Positions 35,833-44,632 of a stretch of DNA of 64,000 bases are shown here, one piece after another. Location of the stretch: positions 62,001-126,000 of the forward strand of contig NZ_VTUZ01000009.1 in NCBI RefSeq assembly GCF_008369935.1, given 5' to 3'. The stretch's first letter is position 1. Each line of letters opens with the position of its first letter. The position numbers were made by a program, and so were the translations under genes. This DNA comes from Paraburkholderia panacisoli (GTDB lineage Bacteria; Pseudomonadota; Gammaproteobacteria; Burkholderiales; Burkholderiaceae). The notes beneath the pieces are model-generated. The model was not told where the DNA came from. It did no database searches and saw only the letters and a program-made list of their open reading frames with translations.

Positions 35833-36546
35833 TCAGAACACGCCGACGATCAACCGACACCGCACTCGGCTCATATAGTCGCGATAGCTGCTGTCTTTCG
35901 ACAGCACGCGCTCTTCCCGAACGATTCGGCAGATCTGCAGGCCGAGGTGTATCGCAAGCACGGCGACGTTCTGAACGCCGAAGTTGGGGAGCAGAAATCC
36001 GAGATCCCTGATGAAATACCCCAAATAAATCGGATGACGCACGAGACGGTATGGGCCACCCACAACCACGCCCCGATTCGCGGGCAGGAATCCAAACGAG
36101 CGCCGCAGCGTGAGCTTCGCGCAGATCTGAATGACAATGCCGATGGCCTGCAATCCAACGGCCACCGCCTCCGGGACCAGATGAATGCCGGGGTCGATTC
36201 GAAAGGCGAGATAGTAGAACGTCCCGAACACTGTCGTGACGATGCTGAGCGATGTCCAGTCCCGCTCGCGCGCAATGCGGGTCGATACGACCAGACCGAT
36301 ATCGAGCAACGCAGTGACGACGAGCAGCAGTAACGTGACCCGCGCCGGGTTCTTGATGAAATGGGACAGCGCGGAAGCGAGGAAAAGTAGAAGCGCCAGC
36401 GCGCTAATGAGGCGCAATGCAATCTCGATCCGCCATTGTGCAGGCGTCAGCCGCAAGCGCGGTAACGCCGGCGGCACTGGTGCCTGGCCAGGGAAGCCGA
36501 TGGAGACACCGGGCGCGCCGGCCGGCTCTAAAATTTCTGGTGTCAT
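35833..36546 (-). CDS. Isoprenylcysteine carboxyl methyltransferase-type membrane protein
   Basis: 237 residues from the ATG at 36546 (MTPEILEPAG). About five helices, and the ICMT/PEMT signature GGPYRLVRHPIYLGYFIRDL with RHP followed by EERVLSKDSSYRDYMSRVR. Such proteins methylate small lipids or isoprenoid thiols with SAM; substrate unknown. Codes upstream of 36546 are open to 36633 but not family-like. Coupled to the PAP2 gene downstream, so probably lipid-related. Confidence 0.82.
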   Translation of the reverse strand: MTPEILEPAGAPGVSIGFPGQAPVPPALPRLRLTPAQWRIEIALRLISALALLLFLASALSHFIKNPARVTLLLLVVTALLDIGLVVSTRIARERDWTSLSIVTTVFGTFYYLAFRIDPGIHLVPEAVAVGLQAIGIVIQICAKLTLRRSFGFLPANRGVVVGGPYRLVRHPIYLGYFIRDLGFLLPNFGVQNVAVLAIHLGLQICRIVREERVLSKDSSYRDYMSRVRCRLIVGVF

Positions 36547-36932
36547 GTCATGCCGCGTTGACCACCCATATCGGTGTGGGAAGCGGGGCTGTCGCGTAGC
36601 GTACGATGCGCGCGTCACAGTCCAGAAGTCCACTCCGTAAGGTTATTCACTACAGGGCTGATGCTTTTCGGCGTCGATCAGGGTTCTCGACGTTTTAACG
36701 GCTGCCGGGCAATTTCCTTTAGCCCTCGACGGTGAAACTCCGCGAATACCCTAAAGATTTCGCCGAACCGTAAAAACGACCGGATTCGGCGGCAATGGTG
36801 ACTCGAAGCTTCGGCGGTGCGACGCTAAAGTTCGCACGACGCGCGCCGTTACAAGTGATATGACGGCTCCTCAGCTTTATTCGTCCGGCCCTCAAAGAGG
36901 TAGCTGAGCTCAATCCTTCCTGCGTCGCGCAA
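36547..36932. other. Divergent intergenic region
   Basis: 386 bases between the leftward methyltransferase gene and the rightward second PAP2 gene. Promoters for both must lie here; no palindrome or repeat was seen. Confidence 0.4.
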
Positions 36933-37922
36933 ATGCCTGAACAACAAAAAATCGATCTGCGCCTGGTACAGCTTTGGCCATCGGGAATTACGCCCTATGC
37001 ATGCGGATTGCTGATAGTTGGTGTCATTCTTTTCATCGATGCGGTTTGGCTCCGCTTCGCCGGTTACACCGTGCCAGTGGGCGACATTATTGGCGCCTGC
37101 AAAGGGATCGGCATACTAGCCGGTATCGCAGTCATTTTGCGAATGCTCCGGGCCACGCCCCGCTATGAATCGATAACGGTTAAGTTTCGCTATGCGGAGA
37201 TTTCAGATATCGCAGCCTGGTTCGCTCTGATCGTGTGCTTCGTGCCGTCGATGTGCGTGCTGTCTTATCTCTGCGTGACACTCAACGCGCCGCTGGTCGA
37301 ACGAAGTTTGATCCGGTTCGATCACGCAATCGGTTTTAATTGGCTCGCCGCCTATCAGTGGGTCCGCAGCCATCCTCATGTTCAGCACGTTCTCTCATTT
37401 GCCTACGAGAGTGGGCGATGGCAGCTGATCAGCATTCCCTTCATTCTCGGTTTATCCGGAAGACGGGAGGCACTACCGGAATTTTTCTTTCTTCTGGCGC
37501 TGACGAGCGCTTTGCTTCTTGTCGCGTCCACACCATTCCCGGCAGAAAGCGCTTTCGTCCATTTCAATGTCAGCGACCCCAATACTGCGTCGACAGTATC
37601 GGATTTTGCGGCATTGCGTAGTGGGACATTGCGGGCAATCAATTTGGCGAACGCTCAAGGCCTCGTCTCCATGCCGTCCTTTCATACCGCATTGGCCATT
37701 GTGTTCACGTACTCGCTTCGTCGTATTCGCTGGCTGTTCGCCATCGCCGCGCTTCTCAATCTGACGATGATTCTTTCCACACCGACGCAAGGCGGGCACT
37801 ATCTAGCCGATGTGGCCGGCGGATTACTGCTTGCTGCTGTAAGCATTCAAATGACAAGAACGTGCTACCGTCGCCGAACATTGCAGCAACGTATCGCCGA
37901 ACGCCCGTTCAGTTTTCGTTGA
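36933..37922 (+). CDS. PAP2-type phosphatase, second copy
   Basis: 329 residues, six helices. Same family as 34819-35829: LIRFDHAIGFNWLAAYQWVR against MIGFDWVAWYNWVR, then SMPSFHTALAIVFTYSLRR and PTQGGHYLADVAGGLLLA. Base composition is noticeably poorer in GC than the paralogue, suggesting a different history. Its starting context (ATG 36933) has no strong ribosome site. Substrate unknown; lipid phosphate phosphatase or head-group transferase. Confidence 0.84.
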   Translation: MPEQQKIDLRLVQLWPSGITPYACGLLIVGVILFIDAVWLRFAGYTVPVGDIIGACKGIGILAGIAVILRMLRATPRYESITVKFRYAEISDIAAWFALIVCFVPSMCVLSYLCVTLNAPLVERSLIRFDHAIGFNWLAAYQWVRSHPHVQHVLSFAYESGRWQLISIPFILGLSGRREALPEFFFLLALTSALLLVASTPFPAESAFVHFNVSDPNTASTVSDFAALRSGTLRAINLANAQGLVSMPSFHTALAIVFTYSLRRIRWLFAIAALLNLTMILSTPTQGGHYLADVAGGLLLAAVSIQMTRTCYRRRTLQQRIAERPFSFR

Positions 37923-38210
37923 CGGAGCCGCGTGATCGCGCGTGTCTATTACGCGCCTGTTGGCGCCAAGCCACCGTGTTGACGACGGCCGGCGCGCATC
38001 GCCAATCGGATGCGTAAGCAGTGGTATAGGTCTGAATGGCGCGCGTCCGATCTCGGAGTAGTATCGCTACCAGGTGCAGGCTGTTGCCCGATGGCGATGG
38101 CATGCCAATTCAACACATCAATCCATGACCCAGGCGATAGCAGGCTGGAACGCCTGAACGCCACGCCGACGAACCTCATAGCGGTGCCGACAGTGACAAG
38201 GGCATTGATC

Positions 38211-38612
38211 ATGTCAAGCGAATGGAAGCGCCGCGCGAGGCTGTTTATCCAGCGTTTCTGGCAGCCGACCAGCGCGTGCATGACCTGTATGCCTGGAAGC
38301 TGGGGCAACATCATGAGCCTCGGACACTGGGCAATCGCATTACAGACAGGTCTGCTGACCGGACTTCTGGCGGTATGTCTGACGTTCACGCCCGCAGCCA
38401 GATTCTACGGGCATCGATATGGCAATGCGCTGATTGTCGGTTTGCTGACAACGATAGGTGACGCTTACTCTCACGCGAGCCACTATCGCATCTCGTACGT
38501 GGAGCACTTCTTGACGGGTGCGATCTCCGCTCTTTTGACGTTGGCCGCGTCATATCTCTTCGAGGACCGTGCGCGACGCCTTCGCGCGGCATGGGCGCGG
38601 GTTTTTGGGTAG
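38211..38612 (+). CDS. Small membrane protein, unknown
   Basis: 133 residues from the ATG at 38211 (MSSEWKRRARLFIQRF). Three hydrophobic segments (IALQTGLLTGLLAVCLTF, ALIVGLLTTIGDAYSHA, FLTGAISALLTLAASYLF) and basic termini. The open frame extends to 38010 but that part is not protein-like. No family recognised. ASHYRISYVEHFLTGA could be a loop. Follows the second PAP2 gene by 288 bases. Confidence 0.55.
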   Translation: MSSEWKRRARLFIQRFWQPTSACMTCMPGSWGNIMSLGHWAIALQTGLLTGLLAVCLTFTPAARFYGHRYGNALIVGLLTTIGDAYSHASHYRISYVEHFLTGAISALLTLAASYLFEDRARRLRAAWARVFG

Positions 38613-38643
38613 CAAAATTGCTCCGGAGGAACCGGGTTCAGGC

Positions 38644-38720
38644 GCGGAATCAACCGGTCGATGCAATACTCGCGCCGCCGGCAAAGCTTCTATTGTGTTG
38701 CATCCACCGGTTGATTCCGC
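38644..38720. repeat. Inverted repeat, 25-bp arms 23/25 identical, IS-end-like
   Basis: Left arm GCGGAATCAACCGGTCGATG followed by CAATA, right arm its complement with two changes, spacer 27 bases. The arm shape (AATCAACCGGT..ATGCAA) resembles IS30-family ends (ATTCAATTGGTCAACGCAACA) in my memory. May be a deletion relic or miniature element with two facing ends. Confidence 0.6.
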
Positions 38721-38770
38721 CCCGACCAGCGATCGTCTGAAATCCCGGCGGCCATGTCCCGAACCTCGCA

Positions 38771-38824
38771 AAATCTCGCTACGGCCTTTAGGGCGCTCTG
38801 CTCCACAACGCCGTAGCGAGCTTT
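38771..38824. repeat. Inverted repeat, 15-bp arms 14/15 identical
   Basis: AAATCTCGCTACGGC and GCCGTAGCGAGCTTT, spacer 24 bases. Second of three consecutive stem-loops in this 712-base gene-free stretch. Confidence 0.6.
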
Positions 38825-38840
38825 GCCACGATTGCCCAGA

Positions 38841-38921
38841 GGATTGTTAGCGAAACGGGAACGGCGCAATGAGAGGATCGAAGGCACGGAGAATGGGCCG
38901 TTTCCGTTCCGCTAACAATTC
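38841..38921. repeat. Inverted repeat, 24-bp arms 21/24 identical
   Basis: GGATTGTTAGCGAAACGGGA then ACGG, and its near-complement ending in GCTAACAATTC; spacer 33 bases. Third stem-loop of the series. Nothing coding-like overlaps it. Confidence 0.6.
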
Positions 38922-39324
38922 GTTGAGCCAAACCGCTCCACTGGTGGTAGACGGCTGTGAGCGCCCGAAGCTTATTACCTACGAATTACGCAATCTTTCT
39001 TTCCATTGCCCGACGATTGTCGGCTTGTTGATGGATGCGCGAGGCTTGTTCGAATTCGTTCGTCAACGTTTGGAAAGGTAGACGCGCATCGCGACCGAAT
39101 CCGTTTCCCGTGCGTGCCCTTTCGCGATCGCGATCCTCACGAATTTGCGACGCTTTCATCCGTAAGACGAACCAGGCAACCGCATTGCATGCAGTACGGC
39201 GAACATTGCTTCGCCCTGTATTCCACTGCAACACTACGCGCTTACTTTCGTAACACCTGGTGAGGATCGGCCGGATATCGTCCGCGAGAGGCCGCCAACA
39301 GCGGCGCAACGACTGGCGGCGTGC
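38922..39324. other. Intergenic upstream of the GT41 gene
   Basis: About 400 bases. Lower GC than the gene that follows. A 70-codon + frame ending at 39081 lacks a ribosome site and family likeness and is not called. Holds the probable promoter of the GT41/ATP-grasp pair. Confidence 0.4.
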
Positions 39325-41799
39325 ATGGCGGCAATTCAGACTTTGGAGCATGCGAAAGCGCGGCACCTCGCGCTCGATTTTGCCGCCGCCCGCACGCTCT
39401 ACGAAAGCGTTCTCGCCGACCAACCCGGCGACACGAACGTGATGTTTCGCCTCGCTGTGCTCGAATATCAGCTAGGGGCCTATGATGCCTCGCTGGTCTG
39501 GCTCGACGCCGCGCTTGCTCAGGCGCCGAACGACGCCCGCTGCCACCACCTGCGCGGCCTGGTACACGCCGCCACCGGCCGTTTCTCCGACGCAATCGCT
39601 GCATACCGCCGTGCGCTCGATCTCAACCCGCAATCGGCCGACGTGCTGTTCTCGTTGGCCGCCGCATTGCAAGCGGTAACCGACCATGCCGGCGCGATCG
39701 AAGCCTACGCATCCGTGCTCGCGCTAGAACCTTCGCACGTGGATGCGTTGAGCAACCTCGGCAACTGTCATCGGCAGGTTGGGGCTATCGAGCTAGCCGA
39801 AGCCGCCTATCGACGCGCACTCGCCCTACGCGGCGACGACGAGACCGTGCTCACGAATCTGGGCACGCTGATGCAGGCACGCGGTCAACTGGACGAAGGC
39901 ATCGCGATGCTGCGCGACGCCGTGCGTGTCGCGCCGATGTCGCCGTGCGCGTTGCTCAATCTCGGTGTCGCACTACACCAGCGCGGCGATTTCGAGCAGG
40001 CGGCGGCCTTGCTCACGCGCGTGATCGAACTCGACCCATGCTTTCACGAAGCGGCCTACAACCTCGCCAACGTCTTCCAGTCGCTCGGCAGGCCACGCGA
40101 AGCTCTGCTCCACTATCGACGCGCGATCGAACAGGAGCCCGCTCACGCCGACGCGTACAACAATCTCGGCAACGTCTACAAGGAACTGGGCGAGATGGAA
40201 AGCGCCGCGCACTCGTTCGAGACCGCGATCCAGCTGCGTCCCGATTTCGTCTCGGCCTACAACAACGCGGCCACGTTGATGCGCACGCTCGGCCGGCTCG
40301 ACGACGCCGAAGCTCACTTGCGTCTAGCGTTGTCGATCGATCCGCGCCACTCGGCCACCTGCAACAATCTGGGCACCGTGCTGAAGGATCAAGGATCGAT
40401 CGACGAAGGCATCGACCTTTATCGGCGCGCGCTCGCACTCGATCCGTGCAACGTGGTCGCGCATAGCAACCTCGCCTACTCGGTGACGTTTCAGGCGCAG
40501 AGTCCCGCCGCGGTGCTGGACGAATGCCGCCGCTGGTCCGCGCGCCACGAAGCGCCCTTGCGTAACACTCATTCGCCCCACCACAACGAGCCGTCGCCCA
40601 CACGCCGCTTGCGCATCGGCTATGTGTCGCCGGACTTCCGGGACCATTGTCAGGCGCTGTTCATGATGCCGCTTCTCGCGCATCACGATCACAGCGACTT
40701 CGAAATTGTCTGCTATGCGAGCGTCGAGTGGCCGGACGGCGTGACCCGGCGCATCGCCGGTCACGCCGACATCTGGTGCAACGTCCGCGAACTCAGCGAC
40801 GAACGGCTCGCGCAACGCATCCGCGAAGACCGGATCGACATTCTGGTCGATCTGACGATGCACATGGCCGATGGCCGGCCCCTGCTGTTCGCGCGCAAGC
40901 CCGCGCCGCTGCAGATTGCGTGGCTCGCGTATCCCGGCACGACCGGCATCGAAGCAATCGACTACCGGTTGACCGACCCGTGGCTGGACCCGCCCGGCAG
41001 CGAGACGTTTTACAGCGAGCGCTCGATTCGGCTGCCGGCTTCGTTCTGGTGCTACGACCCGCTGACCAATACGCCGGAGGTCAACACATTGCCCGCGTTT
41101 TCGAACAACCACGTAACGTTCGGATGCCTGAATAATCCTTGCAAGCTGAGCGATCAGACGCTGAGCCTGTGGGCACAGGTGCTGCGTATTGTGGACGATG
41201 CAAGGCTCCTGTTGATGGCGCCTGAAGGCTCGGCCCGCGCCCGACTCGAAGCGCGGCTCGAACAGCATGGCATTTCGGCGCAGCGCGTGCGGTTCGTGCG
41301 GTTCCAGCCACGCGCCAATTATCTGCGCACCTATCATCAGATCGACCTCGGTCTCGACACGTTTCCGTATAACGGCCACACGACGAGTCTCGACTCGTCC
41401 TGGATGGGCGTGCCCGTCGTGACGCGGATCGGCGAAACGGCGGTCGGCAGGGCCGGTCTCAGTCAGTCCATGAATCTGGGTCTCGGCGAACTGGTCACGC
41501 ATAGCGACGCTGACTTTGTCGACACCGCAGTCCGACTCGCACGTGATCTGCCGCGCCTGAGCGGTTTGCGCGAGGGTTTGCGTGCGCGCCTCGCCGCGTC
41601 GCCGTTAATGGACGGCGCGCGCTTCGCCGCGGGCGTCGAAGCGGTGTACCGGCAGCTATGGCGGCAATGGTGCGATACGACGCAACGATCGGCTGTCGCG
41701 AGGTTCGGCGATGAACCCGGCGCGGTGGCGCGCTCATCGGCTGAGGCTGAGGCTGAGGCCGATGCGCGCCGGTCACCGGCCGCGCCCGTGTTGCGCTGA
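39325..41799 (+). CDS. TPR protein with GT41 (O-GlcNAc-transferase/SPINDLY-like) domain
   Basis: 824 residues. About eleven TPR units from 10 to 400 (examples: GNCHRQVGAIELAEAAYRRA, NLGNVYKELGEMESAAHSFE), then the two-lobed GT41 domain about 430-780: RIGYVSPDFRDHCQALFMM (canonical catalytic His region), LVDLTMHMADGRPLLFARKP, PLQIAWLAYPGTTGIEAIDY, TFGCLNNPCKLSDQTLSLW, DTFPYNGHTTSLDSSWMGVP. Transfers a sugar from a nucleotide sugar to protein Ser/Thr, or related acceptors. Acidic tail (EAEAEADARR). Next gene starts 10 bases on, so co-transcribed. Acceptor unknown; the pilus nearby is a possible target but not shown. Confidence 0.9.
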   Translation: MAAIQTLEHAKARHLALDFAAARTLYESVLADQPGDTNVMFRLAVLEYQLGAYDASLVWLDAALAQAPNDARCHHLRGLVHAATGRFSDAIAAYRRALDLNPQSADVLFSLAAALQAVTDHAGAIEAYASVLALEPSHVDALSNLGNCHRQVGAIELAEAAYRRALALRGDDETVLTNLGTLMQARGQLDEGIAMLRDAVRVAPMSPCALLNLGVALHQRGDFEQAAALLTRVIELDPCFHEAAYNLANVFQSLGRPREALLHYRRAIEQEPAHADAYNNLGNVYKELGEMESAAHSFETAIQLRPDFVSAYNNAATLMRTLGRLDDAEAHLRLALSIDPRHSATCNNLGTVLKDQGSIDEGIDLYRRALALDPCNVVAHSNLAYSVTFQAQSPAAVLDECRRWSARHEAPLRNTHSPHHNEPSPTRRLRIGYVSPDFRDHCQALFMMPLLAHHDHSDFEIVCYASVEWPDGVTRRIAGHADIWCNVRELSDERLAQRIREDRIDILVDLTMHMADGRPLLFARKPAPLQIAWLAYPGTTGIEAIDYRLTDPWLDPPGSETFYSERSIRLPASFWCYDPLTNTPEVNTLPAFSNNHVTFGCLNNPCKLSDQTLSLWAQVLRIVDDARLLLMAPEGSARARLEARLEQHGISAQRVRFVRFQPRANYLRTYHQIDLGLDTFPYNGHTTSLDSSWMGVPVVTRIGETAVGRAGLSQSMNLGLGELVTHSDADFVDTAVRLARDLPRLSGLREGLRARLAASPLMDGARFAAGVEAVYRQLWRQWCDTTQRSAVARFGDEPGAVARSSAEAEAEADARRSPAAPVLR

Positions 41800-41809
41800 C
41801 GGAGATCCC

Positions 41810-43150
41810 ATGTCCATCGAAGAATCCCGCGCGCCCGGCGAACTCAATCCTGCGTTCTATCGTAGGCAGGCCGAAGCCTGTCGCACAGCGGGCGACGAAC
41901 TCGCCGCGCTGGCGAATCTGATCGCCGCCCAAATGCTCGACGCTTTCGCCGCGCAATCGTCCGTCGCACAAACGCGCAATTTGTGCGACGTCGCCACCGG
42001 CTATTTCATGAAAGGCGACTACGAGGCCGCCGCGCATTGGTATCGTCTCGTGCTGGATATCGATCCCGATACTGCCGTCGCATGGTTGAACCTCGCGGCA
42101 ATCCACGCCGAACAGGACGACGAAGACGAGGCCGCGGCATGCCGCGAGCGCGCGTACAAGACCCGGCGCGTGTTCATCGAACAGACCGGCGGCGCGACAC
42201 GCCGCGTGTTGATTCTCTGCAGCGGCAGCGGCACCGGCAACGTGCCATTCGCGGCGTTGCTGCCGGGTACAGTCAATTGCCGCATCAAATACGCAATCGA
42301 CCACGCTCTCGACGACGAGGACGCCAATCTTCCGCCGTTCGACCTCGTGTTCAACGCGCTCGGCGATCCGGACATCGCGGAGCCGATCGCCAAGCGCCTC
42401 GCGCGGTTCGAGTCGCGCACTTCGCGGCCGGTGCTCAACCGCTCGGCCGTGGTGGCGCGCACGCGGCGGCATCGGCTACCTGAATTGCTGCATGGTCTGA
42501 ACGATGTGGTGAGCGCGCATTGCGTGCTCGGCATCGCGCCGATTGCCGCTGAAGCACCACTCGCGCTCCGCCTCGCCGATAACGGGCTGACGTTTCCGCT
42601 GCTGTTGCGGCCGCTTGCCTCGCATGGCGGCGATGGCCTCGTGCGTTGCGACGACCTCGACACACTTAACGCGCATTTACGCGTAATGGACGGCGCGCAT
42701 TACCTGAGCGCGTTCCACGATACACGCGACGCGGATGGGTTTTATCGCAAGTATCGGATGATCTTTGTCGACGGCGAGCCGTTCGCGTATCACCTCGCGA
42801 TCTCGCCACACTGGATGGTCCACTACTTCTCGGCGGAAATGGAGGCGCACGCGTGGAAGCTCGATGAAGAGCGCCGGTTTCTCGACGATCCGCGTGGCGC
42901 GATCGGCGAGCGCGCGTTACGTGCCATCGCGAAGATCGGCGAACGGCTGGCGCTCGACTACGCCGGCATCGACTTCACGATCTTGCCGGGCGGCCGCGTG
43001 TTCGTCTTCGAAGCCAATGCGACGATGCTGGTGCATTACGAACGCGACGACGGTCCGTTGATGCACAAGAACGGTCAGGTACAACGCATCGTGGACGCTT
43101 TCGAGCAGATGATGACTCGCCGATCTGTCTCTCATGCCGGGCCCGCGTGA
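41810..43150 (+). CDS. TPR plus ATP-grasp protein, unknown ligase
   Basis: 446 residues from the ATG at 41810, preceded by GGAG. N-terminal TPR-like helices about 10-120 (GYFMKGDYEAAAHWYRLVLD, AAIHAEQDDEDEAAACRERA). Rossmann-like segment RRVLILCSGSGTGNVPF, then an ATP-grasp fold: FPLLLRPLASHGGDGLVR (ATP Lys/Arg and Gly loop), YRKYRMIFVDGEPFAYHLAI, and the metal site DFTILPGGRVFVFEANATML. ATP-grasp enzymes make amide-type bonds; the product is unknown. It directly follows the GT41 gene, and a shared TPR design suggests one system. Confidence 0.82.
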   Translation: MSIEESRAPGELNPAFYRRQAEACRTAGDELAALANLIAAQMLDAFAAQSSVAQTRNLCDVATGYFMKGDYEAAAHWYRLVLDIDPDTAVAWLNLAAIHAEQDDEDEAAACRERAYKTRRVFIEQTGGATRRVLILCSGSGTGNVPFAALLPGTVNCRIKYAIDHALDDEDANLPPFDLVFNALGDPDIAEPIAKRLARFESRTSRPVLNRSAVVARTRRHRLPELLHGLNDVVSAHCVLGIAPIAAEAPLALRLADNGLTFPLLLRPLASHGGDGLVRCDDLDTLNAHLRVMDGAHYLSAFHDTRDADGFYRKYRMIFVDGEPFAYHLAISPHWMVHYFSAEMEAHAWKLDEERRFLDDPRGAIGERALRAIAKIGERLALDYAGIDFTILPGGRVFVFEANATMLVHYERDDGPLMHKNGQVQRIVDAFEQMMTRRSVSHAGPA

Positions 43151-43340
43151 TTGACGTCGTCACGCAGAGTCGACGTGATCGGGCGCCGCGCTGCCTTGGC
43201 CACCGTGCCCGCCCTGTCCGGTCTGCTCGCCGAACTGCAATGCGGCGAGTTGCGTATGGAGCGACGAACTGAACTGCAGTTCGGCATGTGCTATTCCGTC
43301 AAAGCACACGAGCCCGTGCAACAAAGATTGCCGTCAAAAC

Positions 43341-43384
43341 CGGAGCTTAACCTACCGGTTTCTCCGATTTGCACTGGAGCCGCG
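43341..43384 (-). repeat. 3'-end hairpin element, copy 1
   Basis: Read on the strand of the DUF3455 gene it begins CGGCTCCAGTGCAAATCGGA and continues with GAAACCGGTAGGTTAAGC; it lies 8 bases after that gene's stop. About 80% identical to 46991-47030, which lies 12 bases after the cupredoxin stop in the same gene-relative orientation. Confidence 0.65.
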
Positions 43385-43391
43385 CATCCCA

Positions 43392-43904
43392 CTACCGATA
43401 AAATACATAATCCGCGAGATAGGGCGAACTACCGATTTCGTGTTCCGTCGAACATGGCGCGGCCGGCATCAACCCGCCAACGGTATGCACTCGCTGCACA
43501 TAGCGGACGGCCGACAGTGTGCCGGTACCGGCCGTGCTATGCGTTTCGAGCAAAAGTTGCGGGATGCTTGCCGGCGTTTCGCTGGGACGCTGTGCAAGCA
43601 CTCGCCCTACGATCCGGCTTCCGTCGTCCGCTTCCCAGGACGGCCCCGCGCCGTGCCGAACCGTGGCGTGGCCACTTGCGTCGAACAGCGTTGCTTGTGG
43701 GCTCCTGAACACCCAGCCCAAATGATGTTGCGTGTCGAACTCACAGGAATAAGTTTGCACGCCAGACGCTACCAACGTCATCACGCGCTCGGCCTGAGGC
43801 GGGTCGATGGAAGAACTGGCAGGACCTGCAGGCGTCGTCGCACACGCCCCCAGTAGCGATGCAATGGCGGTCGCAAGACCTGATCGGAAAATATTTTTGA
43901 ACAT
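43392..43904 (-). CDS. DUF3455 lipoprotein
   Basis: 170 residues. Lipoprotein signal ATAIASLLGACATTPAG, with a lipidated Cys20. DUF3455 marks: GVQTYSCEFDTQHHLGWVFR, SPQATLFDASGHATVRHGAG, TGTLSAVRYVQRVHTVGGLM, and a terminal YLADYVFYR. Cys in CSTEHEI may pair with Cys near TYSCEF. Envelope protein, function unknown. Alone; the 3' element follows its stop. Confidence 0.87.
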   Translation of the reverse strand: MFKNIFRSGLATAIASLLGACATTPAGPASSSIDPPQAERVMTLVASGVQTYSCEFDTQHHLGWVFRSPQATLFDASGHATVRHGAGPSWEADDGSRIVGRVLAQRPSETPASIPQLLLETHSTAGTGTLSAVRYVQRVHTVGGLMPAAPCSTEHEIGSSPYLADYVFYR

Positions 43905-44632
43905 GGTTCTCGCCTTGAAGGAATAAAGTACGACCTGGAGCGGTTGCCGACCAGAGACATAGGCCGTTGAATTCGATAGTCAGGATCGTACGCGTAATCC
44001 CATGCGTCATCGAGCCCGCGAACTCGGTCGACTCTTCGTCGGCCTTAGGGAAAGCTTCGCATAGTGACGATCACCGCGGACAGCATGGTCGCAGGGGTCG
44101 GTTTCGGGGTATTTTGCTCCGACATGATTGGCAATCTCCCGGGTGGATCTTGTGCAGATCGTGCATCGGGAAGTCGCAAAGATCCCGCAAAGCGCTGTGG
44201 CAGTATGTCGCGCGCGACACGTCATCTTACAATGTGAGGATAGGACGTGATCGGAAAAATGGCGGAGCATTTCGGACTTATGGCAACGGCAATTTATCGA
44301 TCCAAGTCGACTGGGGCGCCGCTCGGTCTGGGTAGGAATTGAGCGGATAGCGCCCGCAGGCAGCTCATCTGCGTTGCCGCAGCCAGCCCCTGCAGCTACC
44401 CTCGAATGGGACGACTGGCGCAATCCCCGGCGACTGCCCGAGCCGATCGGCACGTTCTACCTTCCGAGGCGGAAGCCGCCTAATATTCAAAACTTGCAGC
44501 ACGCCATCGGGGCGTGACGCTAGCAAAGCGCTCTGTGGGATTGCAGGCGGTTCAATTCATCGCATGCAGGGCGGCGGAGATTTCAGCAAGCACGGGGACC
44601 TGGACAATATTGACGGACAAAGAAGGAGTTGC
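43905..44632. other. 728-base gap without a convincing gene
   Basis: On the minus strand a 26-codon frame (44045-44125, MSEQNTPKPTPATMLSAVIV...) has GGGAGA upstream and may be the head of a lost gene. Otherwise no coding-like frame, repeat or RNA was recognised. Confidence 0.3.

Noticed and set aside
38869..39081. 70-codon + frame
   Set aside because: Begins inside an inverted repeat, no ribosome site, no likeness.
40324..41502. 392-codon minus-strand frame antisense to the GT41 gene
   Set aside because: Shadow frame with no motif; the plus strand has a full known domain.
43151..43708. 185-codon + frame between the ATP-grasp and DUF3455 genes
   Set aside because: Overlaps the DUF3455 gene on the other strand and carries the 3' element; low-complexity composition.
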